Assembly (NCBI RefSeq): GCF_047302465.1
Contig: NZ_CP178621.1
Location: forward strand, 434,001 to 498,000
Reading direction: 5' to 3'
Source: JACMRP01 sp047302465
GTDB taxonomy: Bacteria > Bdellovibrionota > Bdellovibrionia > Bdellovibrionales > Bdellovibrionaceae
DNA: 64,000 bases
Numbering within the stretch: the first letter of the stretch is position 1; each line of letters starts with the position of its first letter. Below are positions 24,547 through 33,057 of this stretch, one piece after another. The notes under the pieces are model-generated. The model did no database searches and was not told where the DNA came from. It saw nothing but the letters and a program-made list of their open reading frames with translations. A program made the position numbers and the translations under genes.

Positions 24547-26409
24547 TCAGGACCTCAAAACTGGACGAGGAAAGGAAATTTTTGCCAGGGTCGTTGGCCC
24601 AGATTCGAGCTTGGTCGAGGAAGAAATTTCCAATTTGCCGCCATGATCCTCGACGATCTGCGAGGCCACAGGAATACCAAGACCCGCACTTTCTTTTTCA
24701 TAGGGAGCGCCGTTATTCTTGACCACAATAAGATACTTGTCCGCAGTGAGTTCTAAGCTCACATCAAGCTGACCTTTGAATTCAGGAGTGTTGTTTTTGT
24801 GACGAGCAAGAATAGAATCATAAGCGCTTTGTAAAATATTTTTGATCGCTTGCGAGAGAAGATTCAGATGCCCGCGTGCAGGACAGAGTTTGTCTGGCAA
24901 ATTGAGAGTCACTTCAATAGCTTGAGACTTAAGCTGAAGCTCCATGATTTTGTAAGCACGTTTGATGACATCTCTTAAATCCAAGTCAGTGATTTCGTCG
25001 ACGTTTGGATTGCGTGTAAAGCCTAATAAGTTTTGGATGATCTCTTTGCAACGTAGAGAGCCCGCTTCCATTTCAAGAATGTCTGGATACATTGGATGAT
25101 CTTTGGGCAGATCCATCTTGATCAGCTGAGTGAAAGAAAGAATTCCGCCAAGAGGATTGTTCAATTCATGAGCAATACTGCTGCCGATAGTTCCAAGTTC
25201 TGCAAGCTTCGCAGTTTCAAGAAGCTGCTTTTCCATCAAGAGTCTTTGTGTGATGTCGTGATAAATATTCACGAACACCGCAGGCTTCTGTGGCTCTAAA
25301 GACAAGCTTTGACTGTACACTTCGAAAGACTTAGTAGCCTTCGCGTCTTTATTGTCTAATCGGAAGTTTTTTCCGCGTTGGCAATGATCGCACGGAGTTT
25401 TTCGATTGTAGAGAACTTCAAAACACTTTTTGCCAATCACGCTGCCGGTTGGATGATGGCTCGTGATTGCAGAATTCGCTTGAATGATATCATAGTTCGT
25501 ATCAATGATTGCGACCGGGTCAGAAACGGCGTTGAAAGTTGCTTCCCATTGTTTTTTAAGCTCTTCAGACTCTTCCAACTTCTGAATACGTCCGAGTGCC
25601 AATGAGACGGCTTCAGCCACGCGATTCAAAAAATCAACTTCATCACGTAAAAACGGATGATCCGTTGCTCGCATGAAAAATATGGACCCGATACGCTCAT
25701 GCTGACGGAACAAAGGAACTCGTTGCTGTGTGAAGCTTAGTTTTGTTTCTACCTGCTCAGCAAACAAGTTGTCCTGAGGAGCAAAGAAAATGCGAATCCA
25801 CGAAGTCTGCACCGTAGAAGCCATGGACTCGTTCAAAAGCTTTTCGATCTCGACAAGCGAGCCCGCTTTATGAACGGCCATCAATGCATTCTTTAAGCCC
25901 TCGATCCTTACATTTGTTTGATACAGTTTGCGGCGGGCTTCGGTTAAAAACTTTGTTCTTTTTTCAACTCTTTGCTCAAGATCCGCCTGAAGACGTATTA
26001 ATTGCTCTTTTTGGTCCCGGATCAATTTTTCAAGGTTCTTATCTTGTTTTTGACGATTTACTTCTTCGAGAGCGCTAAAAAAATGCGCTTCGATGTCGGT
26101 CTCTTGATAAGAAGAAATCACACGGAACAAAGGATAAAGCTCATGAATATCTGCAAGCTGTTCTGGCGCAAAGTCTTTAGGCACAACAGCAATCCACTGA
26201 GCTGCGGGATTGTGATCTAAAACCTGGTGATAAAATTGTCCAAACTTTTTTTCTAAGATAGAAGTGATGGACAGCGCCACGACATCACACACGGCTTCTT
26301 TGCTCCATACAAGAGCTTGTGATAGGTCTGGTAAGATCTGGGCACCCAGATCTACGAGCCTCTCTTCCCATGGGCCAATCAATAAAAAGCTAGTTTTTAA
26401 AGGCCGCAT
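24547..26409 (-). CDS. PAS-domain sensor histidine kinase, cytoplasmic
   Basis: 620 residues without a membrane segment: an N-terminal receiver-like region to about 110 (lacking a clear phospho-Asp), a coiled coil (115-165), a GAF-like domain (about 175-280), a PAS domain (285-395) containing a CxxC pair (C340, C343), the H-box SIAHELNNPLGGILSF with His414, and an ATPase domain ending NNGAPYEKESAGLGIPVASQI. The PAS CxxC is typical of NtrB-like kinases paired with sigma-54 regulators and may sense redox or metal; that is inference. It overlaps the HAD gene by 13 bases at its start and precedes the NtrC-type gene by 91 bases, so the two are a probable two-component pair. Confidence 0.88.
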   Translation of the reverse strand: MRPLKTSFLLIGPWEERLVDLGAQILPDLSQALVWSKEAVCDVVALSITSILEKKFGQFYHQVLDHNPAAQWIAVVPKDFAPEQLADIHELYPLFRVISSYQETDIEAHFFSALEEVNRQKQDKNLEKLIRDQKEQLIRLQADLEQRVEKRTKFLTEARRKLYQTNVRIEGLKNALMAVHKAGSLVEIEKLLNESMASTVQTSWIRIFFAPQDNLFAEQVETKLSFTQQRVPLFRQHERIGSIFFMRATDHPFLRDEVDFLNRVAEAVSLALGRIQKLEESEELKKQWEATFNAVSDPVAIIDTNYDIIQANSAITSHHPTGSVIGKKCFEVLYNRKTPCDHCQRGKNFRLDNKDAKATKSFEVYSQSLSLEPQKPAVFVNIYHDITQRLLMEKQLLETAKLAELGTIGSSIAHELNNPLGGILSFTQLIKMDLPKDHPMYPDILEMEAGSLRCKEIIQNLLGFTRNPNVDEITDLDLRDVIKRAYKIMELQLKSQAIEVTLNLPDKLCPARGHLNLLSQAIKNILQSAYDSILARHKNNTPEFKGQLDVSLELTADKYLIVVKNNGAPYEKESAGLGIPVASQIVEDHGGKLEISSSTKLESGPTTLAKISFPRPVLRS

Positions 26410-27080
26410 GTTTTGATCAACTCCGCGTGTTTATAAATCGTAAAATCCGGGTAGTCTTCTCGCTGCTCCGGTGTTTCTCCGACATGTTCTCCATGACAGA
26501 AGTAACATGTCTTAGCTCCGCAAACTTTAGCATAACGGATTTCTTGCGAAAGCCGATTACCAATACTTAAAAGTTCCTCGGGCTGGATGCCTTCTTGTTT
26601 AAGAATATCAGCAAAGGCATCTTTTTTGATTTCATTTTTGAAATTATTCACCAAATAAACTTTACGGAAATAAGGTTCTATTTGCAGGGCTTTAATTTTT
26701 TTCATTTGTGCGTCAGGTTCTCCGGACGTCACTAGAAACAGAATATACTTCTCGCCTAGTTTTCTGAGATTCTCTACAGCTCCATCCATCAAAGGCAAAC
26801 GCGCTGGTACTTCAGGATTGTAAAACGCCTTCATCGCCGCTTGCAGAGCAGTATCAGGAGTTTGCGTGCCATATTTATCAATAAAGCCTTGAAAGATTTG
26901 TTGATGAGTCAGTTGGGCAGCATGACTGGCTCGCCAAGCAAGGCAAGTATCGACATCGCTTGAAACACCATTATTCAACATCGCCTCGCACGCGTGGCGA
27001 GCGGCGAGCGGCACCAAAAGCTGGCTTGTATCCAGCAAGGTGTCGTCTAAATCAAAAGCGATGCATTTAATCGCGGTCAT
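26397..27080 (-). CDS. HAD-superfamily hydrolase
   Basis: 227 residues with the HAD motifs: FDLDDTLLDTS (nucleophile and acid Asp), VTSGEPD (motif II Ser/Thr), Lys in EIKKDAF, and SIGNRLSQEIRYAKVCG in place of motif IV GDxxxD: the usual Asp pair is replaced by GNRLSQE, so metal binding differs from the norm. Late CYFCHGEH adds two cysteines. The start at 27080 has AAGGG upstream; the frame extends to 27098. It is likely a small-molecule phosphatase, substrate unknown. It overlaps the kinase gene by 13 bases and follows the M14 peptidase gene by seven. Confidence 0.82.
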   Translation of the reverse strand: MTAIKCIAFDLDDTLLDTSQLLVPLAARHACEAMLNNGVSSDVDTCLAWRASHAAQLTHQQIFQGFIDKYGTQTPDTALQAAMKAFYNPEVPARLPLMDGAVENLRKLGEKYILFLVTSGEPDAQMKKIKALQIEPYFRKVYLVNNFKNEIKKDAFADILKQEGIQPEELLSIGNRLSQEIRYAKVCGAKTCYFCHGEHVGETPEQREDYPDFTIYKHAELIKTCGL

Positions 27081-27087
27081 GATTCCC

Positions 27088-27789
27088 TTAAGTGGCAAAG
27101 TCCTGTGTCATGAGTTGCGTGAGCCCAGGTTCGAAGTGAGGCCACACCTGATCAAGATGAATTCTCTCCTGCTCTTCAATGCAGATCACGGGAATTTTAT
27201 GATCCAGCCAGCCGTACTGACCAAGGCTTCCCGGCGTTGGGTAACCAATGTCCTCGCGGACGGGATAGCCTGTCTTCCCAGCTAGAATTGTCGATGCTTC
27301 TTTTCCAGGGGTACCCGTATAAACAACGCAAGGCTCCCAGGAGTGAAAATGCACAATCAAACGCGGCTTTTCGGTTTCGATCAGCTGGACTATGGCCTGG
27401 GTTTCAGGTTCGCTGGCAGCGTGTTTTCCCGGAAAATAGCGGGGGCCTTTGCTTTCGGGGCTCCAGTCGCTCGAAGGGAAATTGCGGTTGAGATCCACTC
27501 CGTTGTCGTTGATACGCTGATTACGAAGAAAGCCATCGACATTGATACACGGGATGAGTAGCCACGAGTGGATGATTTTTTCAGGCGAAGACTCTTCTGT
27601 TTTCTGCAACCACTTCAAGAACTCTTGGGCTAAGCGAACGCCCTCAGGCTCGTCTCCGTGGACGCCTCCAACAAACAAGATAGGAGCTGTGGCTTTTCCA
27701 TCACGGTTGTGTGTTTTTTTATACAACTCTATAGGGGTGCCGCGGGGGCTTCGTGCCCAAGAAGTTTGGTGAAAAATTTTTGCTTGCAT
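27088..27789 (-). CDS. M14-family zinc carboxypeptidase/amidase (MpaA-like)
   Basis: 233 residues. Zinc ligands and catalytic residues of M14 proteins are visible: GGVHGDEPEG (His and Glu), NVDGFLRNQRINDNGVDLNR, the third ligand in VHFHSWEP and the catalytic Glu in VICIEEQER. No signal peptide is seen. The short form and cytoplasmic location fit murein-peptide amidases such as MpaA, which cleave tripeptide off recycled peptidoglycan; a general carboxypeptidase is possible. The start is 27789; the frame continues 104 codons further but there runs antisense through glmU and is not coding. It diverges from glmU with 48 bases between starts. Confidence 0.82.
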   Translation of the reverse strand: MQAKIFHQTSWARSPRGTPIELYKKTHNRDGKATAPILFVGGVHGDEPEGVRLAQEFLKWLQKTEESSPEKIIHSWLLIPCINVDGFLRNQRINDNGVDLNRNFPSSDWSPESKGPRYFPGKHAASEPETQAIVQLIETEKPRLIVHFHSWEPCVVYTGTPGKEASTILAGKTGYPVREDIGYPTPGSLGQYGWLDHKIPVICIEEQERIHLDQVWPHFEPGLTQLMTQDFAT

Positions 27790-27837
27790 ATCATAATTAA
27801 GCCTGATTTTTAGAGGCTTGAAAAGGACAGAATATCC

Positions 27838-29253
27838 ATGGCAAAGAACGACAAAAAAGAGGCTGCAGAACCGAATAAACTGGCAATGATCATTTTGGCG
27901 GCGGGAAAGGGCACCCGTATGAAATCTCCACTTCCCAAAGTGCTTCATCCTGTGGCAGGTCGTCCAATGATCGAAAAGGTCATCCAAGCCTCTAAAAAAG
28001 CAGGTGCAACGGATCTGCGCGTGATCGTGGGCCACGGTCAGGCGTTGGTGCGTTCCGTGGTTGAGCCTATGGGTGTGAGCTGTTTCGTGCAAGAGAACCA
28101 ATTAGGAACTGCCGATGCTGTTAAAGCGGCCCAAGTGGAGACCATCGAAGGCGATGTTGTAATCATGAACGGCGATCATCCGTTGATCGAAGCTGAAGAT
28201 ATTAAAAAATTCATTACTTTGTTCCGTGAAGAAAAATGTGATCTTGCTGTCGTGACTGCCGTCGTGAAAAAGCCAGGTGAGTTCGGCCGCATCGTGCGCC
28301 ACAAAGGCGACCTGAAGGCCATCGTTGAAGCTAAAGATGCTTCTGCCGACACTTTAAAAATTCGCGAGATCAACACGGGCATTTATATCGCAAAAGCAGA
28401 AACTCTAGCTGAGTACTTGCCACAGATTAAAAACCACAACGCTAAAAAAGAATTCTATGTTACGGATTTGATTTCTTTGTGCATCGAAGATGATTGCAAA
28501 GTCATGGCGATCAAAGCATCTCCGAAAGTGGCTGTGGGTGTAAATAACCAGCAAGAGCTGGCTCATGCGACAAAACTTTTATTCAAACGTAAAGCCCTTC
28601 GCTTGATGGAAGACGGTGTTTTGATGATCGATCCCGCTTCGACCTATGTGGAAGAGTCTGTGGAAGTCGGCGCAGGTTCCGTCCTTTTTCCAAACACGTT
28701 CTTGCGTGGAAGCACGAAGGTTGGATCTTTCACTGTGATTGAACCGCACGTGTTTATGTCTGATTCTGAAATCGGTGATAGCGTGCAAGTACGTGCTGGA
28801 AGCTACTTAGAACAGGCGATCGTTCATAGTCGCGCTAGCGTGGGTCCTTATGCACGTCTTCGTCCACAAACGACGATTGGCGAAGAAGCTCACGTAGGCA
28901 ACTTCGTAGAAATGAAAAAAGTGAAGTTCGGCAAAAAATCTAAAGCGGGTCATCTGACTTACTTAGGCGATGCTGAAATCGGCGAAGATGTAAATATCGG
29001 CTGTGGCACTATCACGTGCAACTACGCCGCGGATAAAAAGAAATACCAAACAAAAATCGGCAATCGAGTTTTTGTCGGCAGTGATACTCAGTTTGTAGCT
29101 CCGATTGAAATTGGGGACGATGTGGTGATTGGATCAGGATCTACCATCACGAAGAACGTGCCGGCCAAGGCTTTAGCAGTGGCTCGTGGTAAACAAGTTA
29201 TTAAAGAAAATTACACTCCAAAGGCTCCAGCGCAGCCTAAAAGCGAGGAATAG
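27838..29253 (+). CDS. glmU: Bifunctional UDP-GlcNAc pyrophosphorylase / GlcN-1-P acetyltransferase
   Basis: 471 residues, close to the usual 455-460. N-terminal uridylyltransferase domain with LAAGKGTRMKSPLPKVL and the NGDHPL metal site; C-terminal left-handed beta-helix acetyltransferase with hexapeptide repeats (IGEEAHVGNFVEMKK, GDAEIGEDVNIGCGTI) and the catalytic His region. A short Lys/Ala/Pro tail is added. It makes UDP-GlcNAc for peptidoglycan and LPS. It is followed three bases later by glmS, an operon arrangement common in bacteria. AAAGGA lies 11 bases upstream. Confidence 0.97.
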   Translation: MAKNDKKEAAEPNKLAMIILAAGKGTRMKSPLPKVLHPVAGRPMIEKVIQASKKAGATDLRVIVGHGQALVRSVVEPMGVSCFVQENQLGTADAVKAAQVETIEGDVVIMNGDHPLIEAEDIKKFITLFREEKCDLAVVTAVVKKPGEFGRIVRHKGDLKAIVEAKDASADTLKIREINTGIYIAKAETLAEYLPQIKNHNAKKEFYVTDLISLCIEDDCKVMAIKASPKVAVGVNNQQELAHATKLLFKRKALRLMEDGVLMIDPASTYVEESVEVGAGSVLFPNTFLRGSTKVGSFTVIEPHVFMSDSEIGDSVQVRAGSYLEQAIVHSRASVGPYARLRPQTTIGEEAHVGNFVEMKKVKFGKKSKAGHLTYLGDAEIGEDVNIGCGTITCNYAADKKKYQTKIGNRVFVGSDTQFVAPIEIGDDVVIGSGSTITKNVPAKALAVARGKQVIKENYTPKAPAQPKSEE

Positions 29254-29256
29254 TCT

Positions 29257-31143
29257 ATGTGCGGAATCGTTGGCTACCTAGGGAACTCTAAAAATCCTAA
29301 AGATGTTATTATCTCAGGCCTTAAAAAACTAGAATACCGCGGATATGACTCTGCGGGTATCGCTGTGATGAACGAAGGCAAAACCAAGCGTGTGCGTGCC
29401 TCTGGAAAATTGAAGGCTTTGGAAGATAAGCTATTGACTGAAAAAATCGATGGCAACGTCGGTATCGGTCATACTCGTTGGGCTACTCATGGTGCGCCCA
29501 CAGAGCGTAATGCCCATCCACATCAAGTGCGCGGGATCAGCTTAGTCCACAACGGGATTATTGAAAACTACGTAGAGATTCGTGAAGCACTTTTAGCAGA
29601 CGGTGCAACCATCACTTCAGATACAGATTCTGAACTTGTGGCGCATTTGATCGCGAATGAAATTGATAGCACGAAAGATCTTTACAAAGCTGTTGAAAAA
29701 ACTTTGTGCAAGATTCGCGGAGCATTCTCTATCGTCGTAATGTGGGAGCAAAACCCGAATCAACTTGTTGCTTTCAAAGATGGTCCGCCTTTGGTGGTAG
29801 GACTGGGTTCTGAAGAAAATTTTGTTGCGAGTGACGTGCAAGCGCTACTTCAGTACACTCGTAAGTTCATTTACCTCGATGACCGTGAGATCGTTCTTTT
29901 GAATGGTCAAGACGTCAGCATTTTCTCTGCAAACGGATATCCTTTGCAAAAGAAGGCTGTCGAGTTGAACTGGGATCCACAGATGGTCGAAAAGCAAGGT
30001 TACGCGCATTTCATGCTCAAAGAAATCTATGAGCAACCGCGTGCCGTGGCTGCCGCAATGGAGCCTCACGTAAACACAGAAAAATTCTCGGTTCGTCTTA
30101 AAAATGTCGGCTTTGGCTCGTTGGTGAACAAGCTTGAAGATCTTGATCCTGCTCAAGACTGGATTAAGACTCAGGAAGTATTGAAAGGCATTGATCGTAT
30201 TTTCATTATCGCCTGCGGAACTAGCAGTTATGCAGGCATGGTGGGTAAATACTTGATCGAAAATATTGCGCACGTGCCAGTCGAAGTGGATATCGCCAGC
30301 GAATTCCGTTATCGCAATCCGGTGATTCCACCAAAATCTTTGGTGATGACGATTTCACAAAGCGGTGAGACCGCAGATACATTGGCAGCTATTCGCTTGG
30401 CGAAAGAAAAGGGTGCAACCACTCTGAGCATCTGTAATGTTCGCAACTCAACGATCGATCGCGAAGCTCATGGTCACTTGTACATGAACTCAGGTCCGGA
30501 AATTGGTGTTGCTAGTACGAAAGCTTTCACGAGCACATTGACGGTTCTTAATTGTTTAGCGGTTGCTATCGGTCGTATTCGCGATGTGATTTCCGACAAA
30601 CAAGAAAAAGAATTCGTGCAAGCTTTGTTGTCTGCTCCAAGTCAGATGGAAGTCGTATTGGCTTATGACAAATACTTTGATCAAGCCGCGCATACGTTAA
30701 AGCAGTTCCGTGGCTTCTTGTACTTGGGTCGTGGTGTAAGCTTCCCTATCGCGATGGAAGGGGCTTTAAAACTTAAGGAATTGGCTTACATGCACGCAGA
30801 AGGCTATGCCGCTGGTGAAATGAAACACGGTCCTTTGGCGTTGATTGACGAACGTATGGCAATTGTCATGTTAGCTCCGAGCGATGAGCTGTACGAGAAG
30901 TCTATCAGCAATCTTGAAGAGGCGCGTGCTCGTGGCGGTCAAGTGATTGCTATTGGTACCGGTGACAATGATAAGTTGAAAGCGATCAGCAAGTACTATT
31001 TGTCCTTGCCAAAAGCTCATTGGACGATCAATCCACTTCTTGAAGCAATTCCATTGCAACTCATGTCTTATCACCTAGCAAGCAGCCTGGGTTATGATGT
31101 GGATCAACCTCGCAATCTTGCGAAATCTGTAACGGTCGAATAG
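29257..31143 (+). CDS. glmS: Glutamine-fructose-6-phosphate aminotransferase (isomerising)
   Basis: 628 residues, slightly longer than the usual 610. N-terminal glutamine amidotransferase with catalytic Cys2 (MCGIVGY) and TRWATHGAPT; two SIS isomerase domains (CGTSSYAG, TISQSGETADT) and the C-terminal QPRNLAKSVTVE ending that is diagnostic for GlmS. It makes glucosamine-6-phosphate for UDP-GlcNAc synthesis, directly feeding glmU. GAGGAATAG precedes the ATG. No glmS ribozyme can exist in the three-base gap before it. Confidence 0.98.
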   Translation: MCGIVGYLGNSKNPKDVIISGLKKLEYRGYDSAGIAVMNEGKTKRVRASGKLKALEDKLLTEKIDGNVGIGHTRWATHGAPTERNAHPHQVRGISLVHNGIIENYVEIREALLADGATITSDTDSELVAHLIANEIDSTKDLYKAVEKTLCKIRGAFSIVVMWEQNPNQLVAFKDGPPLVVGLGSEENFVASDVQALLQYTRKFIYLDDREIVLLNGQDVSIFSANGYPLQKKAVELNWDPQMVEKQGYAHFMLKEIYEQPRAVAAAMEPHVNTEKFSVRLKNVGFGSLVNKLEDLDPAQDWIKTQEVLKGIDRIFIIACGTSSYAGMVGKYLIENIAHVPVEVDIASEFRYRNPVIPPKSLVMTISQSGETADTLAAIRLAKEKGATTLSICNVRNSTIDREAHGHLYMNSGPEIGVASTKAFTSTLTVLNCLAVAIGRIRDVISDKQEKEFVQALLSAPSQMEVVLAYDKYFDQAAHTLKQFRGFLYLGRGVSFPIAMEGALKLKELAYMHAEGYAAGEMKHGPLALIDERMAIVMLAPSDELYEKSISNLEEARARGGQVIAIGTGDNDKLKAISKYYLSLPKAHWTINPLLEAIPLQLMSYHLASSLGYDVDQPRNLAKSVTVE

Positions 31144-31160
31144 TATTTCTTCTTTAAAAT

Positions 31161-31184
31161 CCTAGGGCCTCTTCAGGCCCTAGG
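31161..31184. terminator. Terminator hairpin between glmS and the convergent lipoprotein gene
   Basis: Perfect ten-base stem CCTAGGGCCT / AGGCCCTAGG around CTTC. It is flanked by AAAATCC on the left and AAAAATTTC on the right, giving a short U-run on the minus strand and only weak ones on the plus strand. Confidence 0.75.
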
Positions 31185-31192
31185 AAAAATTT

Positions 31193-32896
31193 CTATTTTA
31201 AATTGTCATCATCACTTTCGCCAATACCAGACAGTGGAATCGACGTCTGAGAAGGCGAAGCATTGCTGCCCAGTGTGAGAGTGCCTGTGCGGGTACCCAC
31301 TGCTGTTGGGGCAAATCTGACTGAAATTGTACAAACACCACCAGGACCAATTCCAATACCAGCCGTGCAAGTCGCCGATGAGATCGAGAAGTTTCCGGTG
31401 ATGCTCATCCCGGTGACAACCAGGATGGTCTGACTTGTATTTTTCACAGTAACGACTTTCGACAAACTTATATCACCCACTTTTTCAGCACTGAACGTCA
31501 GTGGTGAAGGTGACAGCGTGACGCTAGGAATGATTGGCGTTGCTGTTGGGCGTGGAGTCGGCGTAGGTGTCGGAGAAATCCCGTTTCCACTAAGAGCCAC
31601 AGTTCGTGCACCGGCATTCCCAGAGATAGTCAGAGATCCTGTCTTGATTCCGACACTACTAGGAGTAAATCTGATGTCGATGGTGCAAGAGGCGTTTGGT
31701 GCATAGTCAATGTTGACTTTGCAAAGCGTGCCAAGGCCCGACGAGAAGTTTCCAGAGGCACCGATCACGCTCAACTGCAGAGGCGCATTGCCAGTGTTGG
31801 TGATACGAACTGTCTGCGGAGAACTTGTTGCTCCAACCAGTTGGTTTCCGAAATCCATAGAAGTCATAGAGATCGCCATCTCTGGAGAAGGCGTCGCGGT
31901 CGGGCGAGGAGTGGGTGTTGGCGTCGGCGTCGGAGTCACTGTCGGACGCGGAGTAGGAGTCGGTGTCGGTGTCGAAACCGGAGTAGGCGTCGGCGTCGCG
32001 GTTGGACGAGGTGTAGGAGTAGGAGTTGGTACAGGCGTTGGTGTCGCGGTAGGACGTGGTGTTGGGGTTGGTGTAGGAATAGGAGTCGGTGTCGGTGTTG
32101 CTGTTGGGCGTGGAGTTGGTGATGGTGTGGAAACTGGTGTTGGAGTAGGTGTTGAAACTACTTTTGCAGGCAAAAAAATTGTCTGATTGAGCGAATCATT
32201 TGCCATATCAGACATTGCTACATCAATAGAAACACTTTCACTAAGCTTTTTACCGATTAAGAGAGCACGCCTGTTGCTTGTGACGACTCCTGTAGACCTA
32301 TTGATGAATTGAATAGAGGCGACATCCACATCAGGAGCTTCCACTTCAAGCAGAATATACTCGCTGTTGGTATCGGCAGCGATCAGAGTTTGACTGACAC
32401 GAACGGCGCCCAACGAGCGGATTCCCAGGGGAGTCGATCCGGCATTTATCATCGTAAATTGAGCAATCAAAGTGGCTTCGTCGCCGCGATAACCAAAAAC
32501 GTAATACAGATCTAGATTTGCTGGTAAAAAGTGATCCGTGTTGAAAGTTTCTCCGACAGAGACAACGGTGGCGCTAGAAGCTTGAATCCATTCAATCTTC
32601 GTAAAGTCGTTCTGCAGTAGAGTGATATTTTCGATAATAGGAGAGCCCTGAGTATAGTCGTAAACATGATTGACTCCAGGAGCAGGAAAAAGAACATTCG
32701 AAGAGGGTTCTTGGGGAGAAGCCAGCAACTCTTCAAGATCCACTTGATTTCCGATACTGGCAAGGTCTGCATTGTATTTGGAACTTTCGCTTATTGAGCC
32801 TGAAAGCTTTGCGGGCCCGCAGTTTTGAAATAAGATCAAAGTGCAAGCTGCACTTCCAGCAATAGCTGTGAGCCAACGTCGCGACGCTACTTTCAT
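31193..32896 (-). CDS. Lipoprotein with TPTP-repeat linker and ASPM/SPD2/Hydin-like domains
   Basis: 567 residues. The signal sequence ends AACTLILFQNCG, a likely lipidation site. Residues to about 240 are a beta-rich domain of no known family; a long Thr-Pro linker (about 240-345) follows, then two choice-of-anchor/ASPM-SPD2-Hydin type beta domains (SMDFGNQLVGATSSPQTVRI and LTFSAEKVGDISLSKVVTV), each with a paired Cys. The start is set at 32896 by a GGGGGG run before it. The linker probably lifts the last domains off the membrane surface. It is a single gene converging on glmS. Adhesive or surface-binding role is inference. Confidence 0.75.
   Translation of the reverse strand: MKVASRRWLTAIAGSAACTLILFQNCGPAKLSGSISESSKYNADLASIGNQVDLEELLASPQEPSSNVLFPAPGVNHVYDYTQGSPIIENITLLQNDFTKIEWIQASSATVVSVGETFNTDHFLPANLDLYYVFGYRGDEATLIAQFTMINAGSTPLGIRSLGAVRVSQTLIAADTNSEYILLEVEAPDVDVASIQFINRSTGVVTSNRRALLIGKKLSESVSIDVAMSDMANDSLNQTIFLPAKVVSTPTPTPVSTPSPTPRPTATPTPTPIPTPTPTPRPTATPTPVPTPTPTPRPTATPTPTPVSTPTPTPTPRPTVTPTPTPTPTPRPTATPSPEMAISMTSMDFGNQLVGATSSPQTVRITNTGNAPLQLSVIGASGNFSSGLGTLCKVNIDYAPNASCTIDIRFTPSSVGIKTGSLTISGNAGARTVALSGNGISPTPTPTPRPTATPIIPSVTLSPSPLTFSAEKVGDISLSKVVTVKNTSQTILVVTGMSITGNFSISSATCTAGIGIGPGGVCTISVRFAPTAVGTRTGTLTLGSNASPSQTSIPLSGIGESDDDNLK
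31895..32157 (-). repeat. Tandem repeat coding for a TPTPTPRPTA linker
   Basis: Degenerate tandem units of 6 bases (coding Thr-Pro) in blocks of 24 to 42 bases interrupted by R-P-T-A codons, over about 260 bases within the lipoprotein gene. Unit number is likely to vary between strains by slippage. Confidence 0.8.
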
Positions 32897-33057
32897 GCAT
32901 CCCCCCGGATTACTAAGTTCACTTCCAAACTTCGGCCATGACGTCGCAGAAATGACTTTCAAAAAGTATATATGGAAAAGTCGTTTAGTAGTCGCGCGAC
33001 CACACGGGCCTCAGAAATTATTTTTAAACGCGCTTCAGAGTGATACTGTTCGACATT

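Noticed and set aside
27790..28101. Upstream extension of the M14 peptidase frame
   Set aside because: It runs antisense through the start of glmU, is rich in His and Cys as antisense frames often are, and the peptidase domain starts after 27789.
29254..29256. glmS ribozyme
   Set aside because: Only three bases separate glmU and glmS, so there is no room for one.
31710..32186. Gly/Val- and Arg-rich ORFs on the plus strand
   Set aside because: They are the complement of the Thr-Pro repeat in the lipoprotein gene and have no ribosome site.
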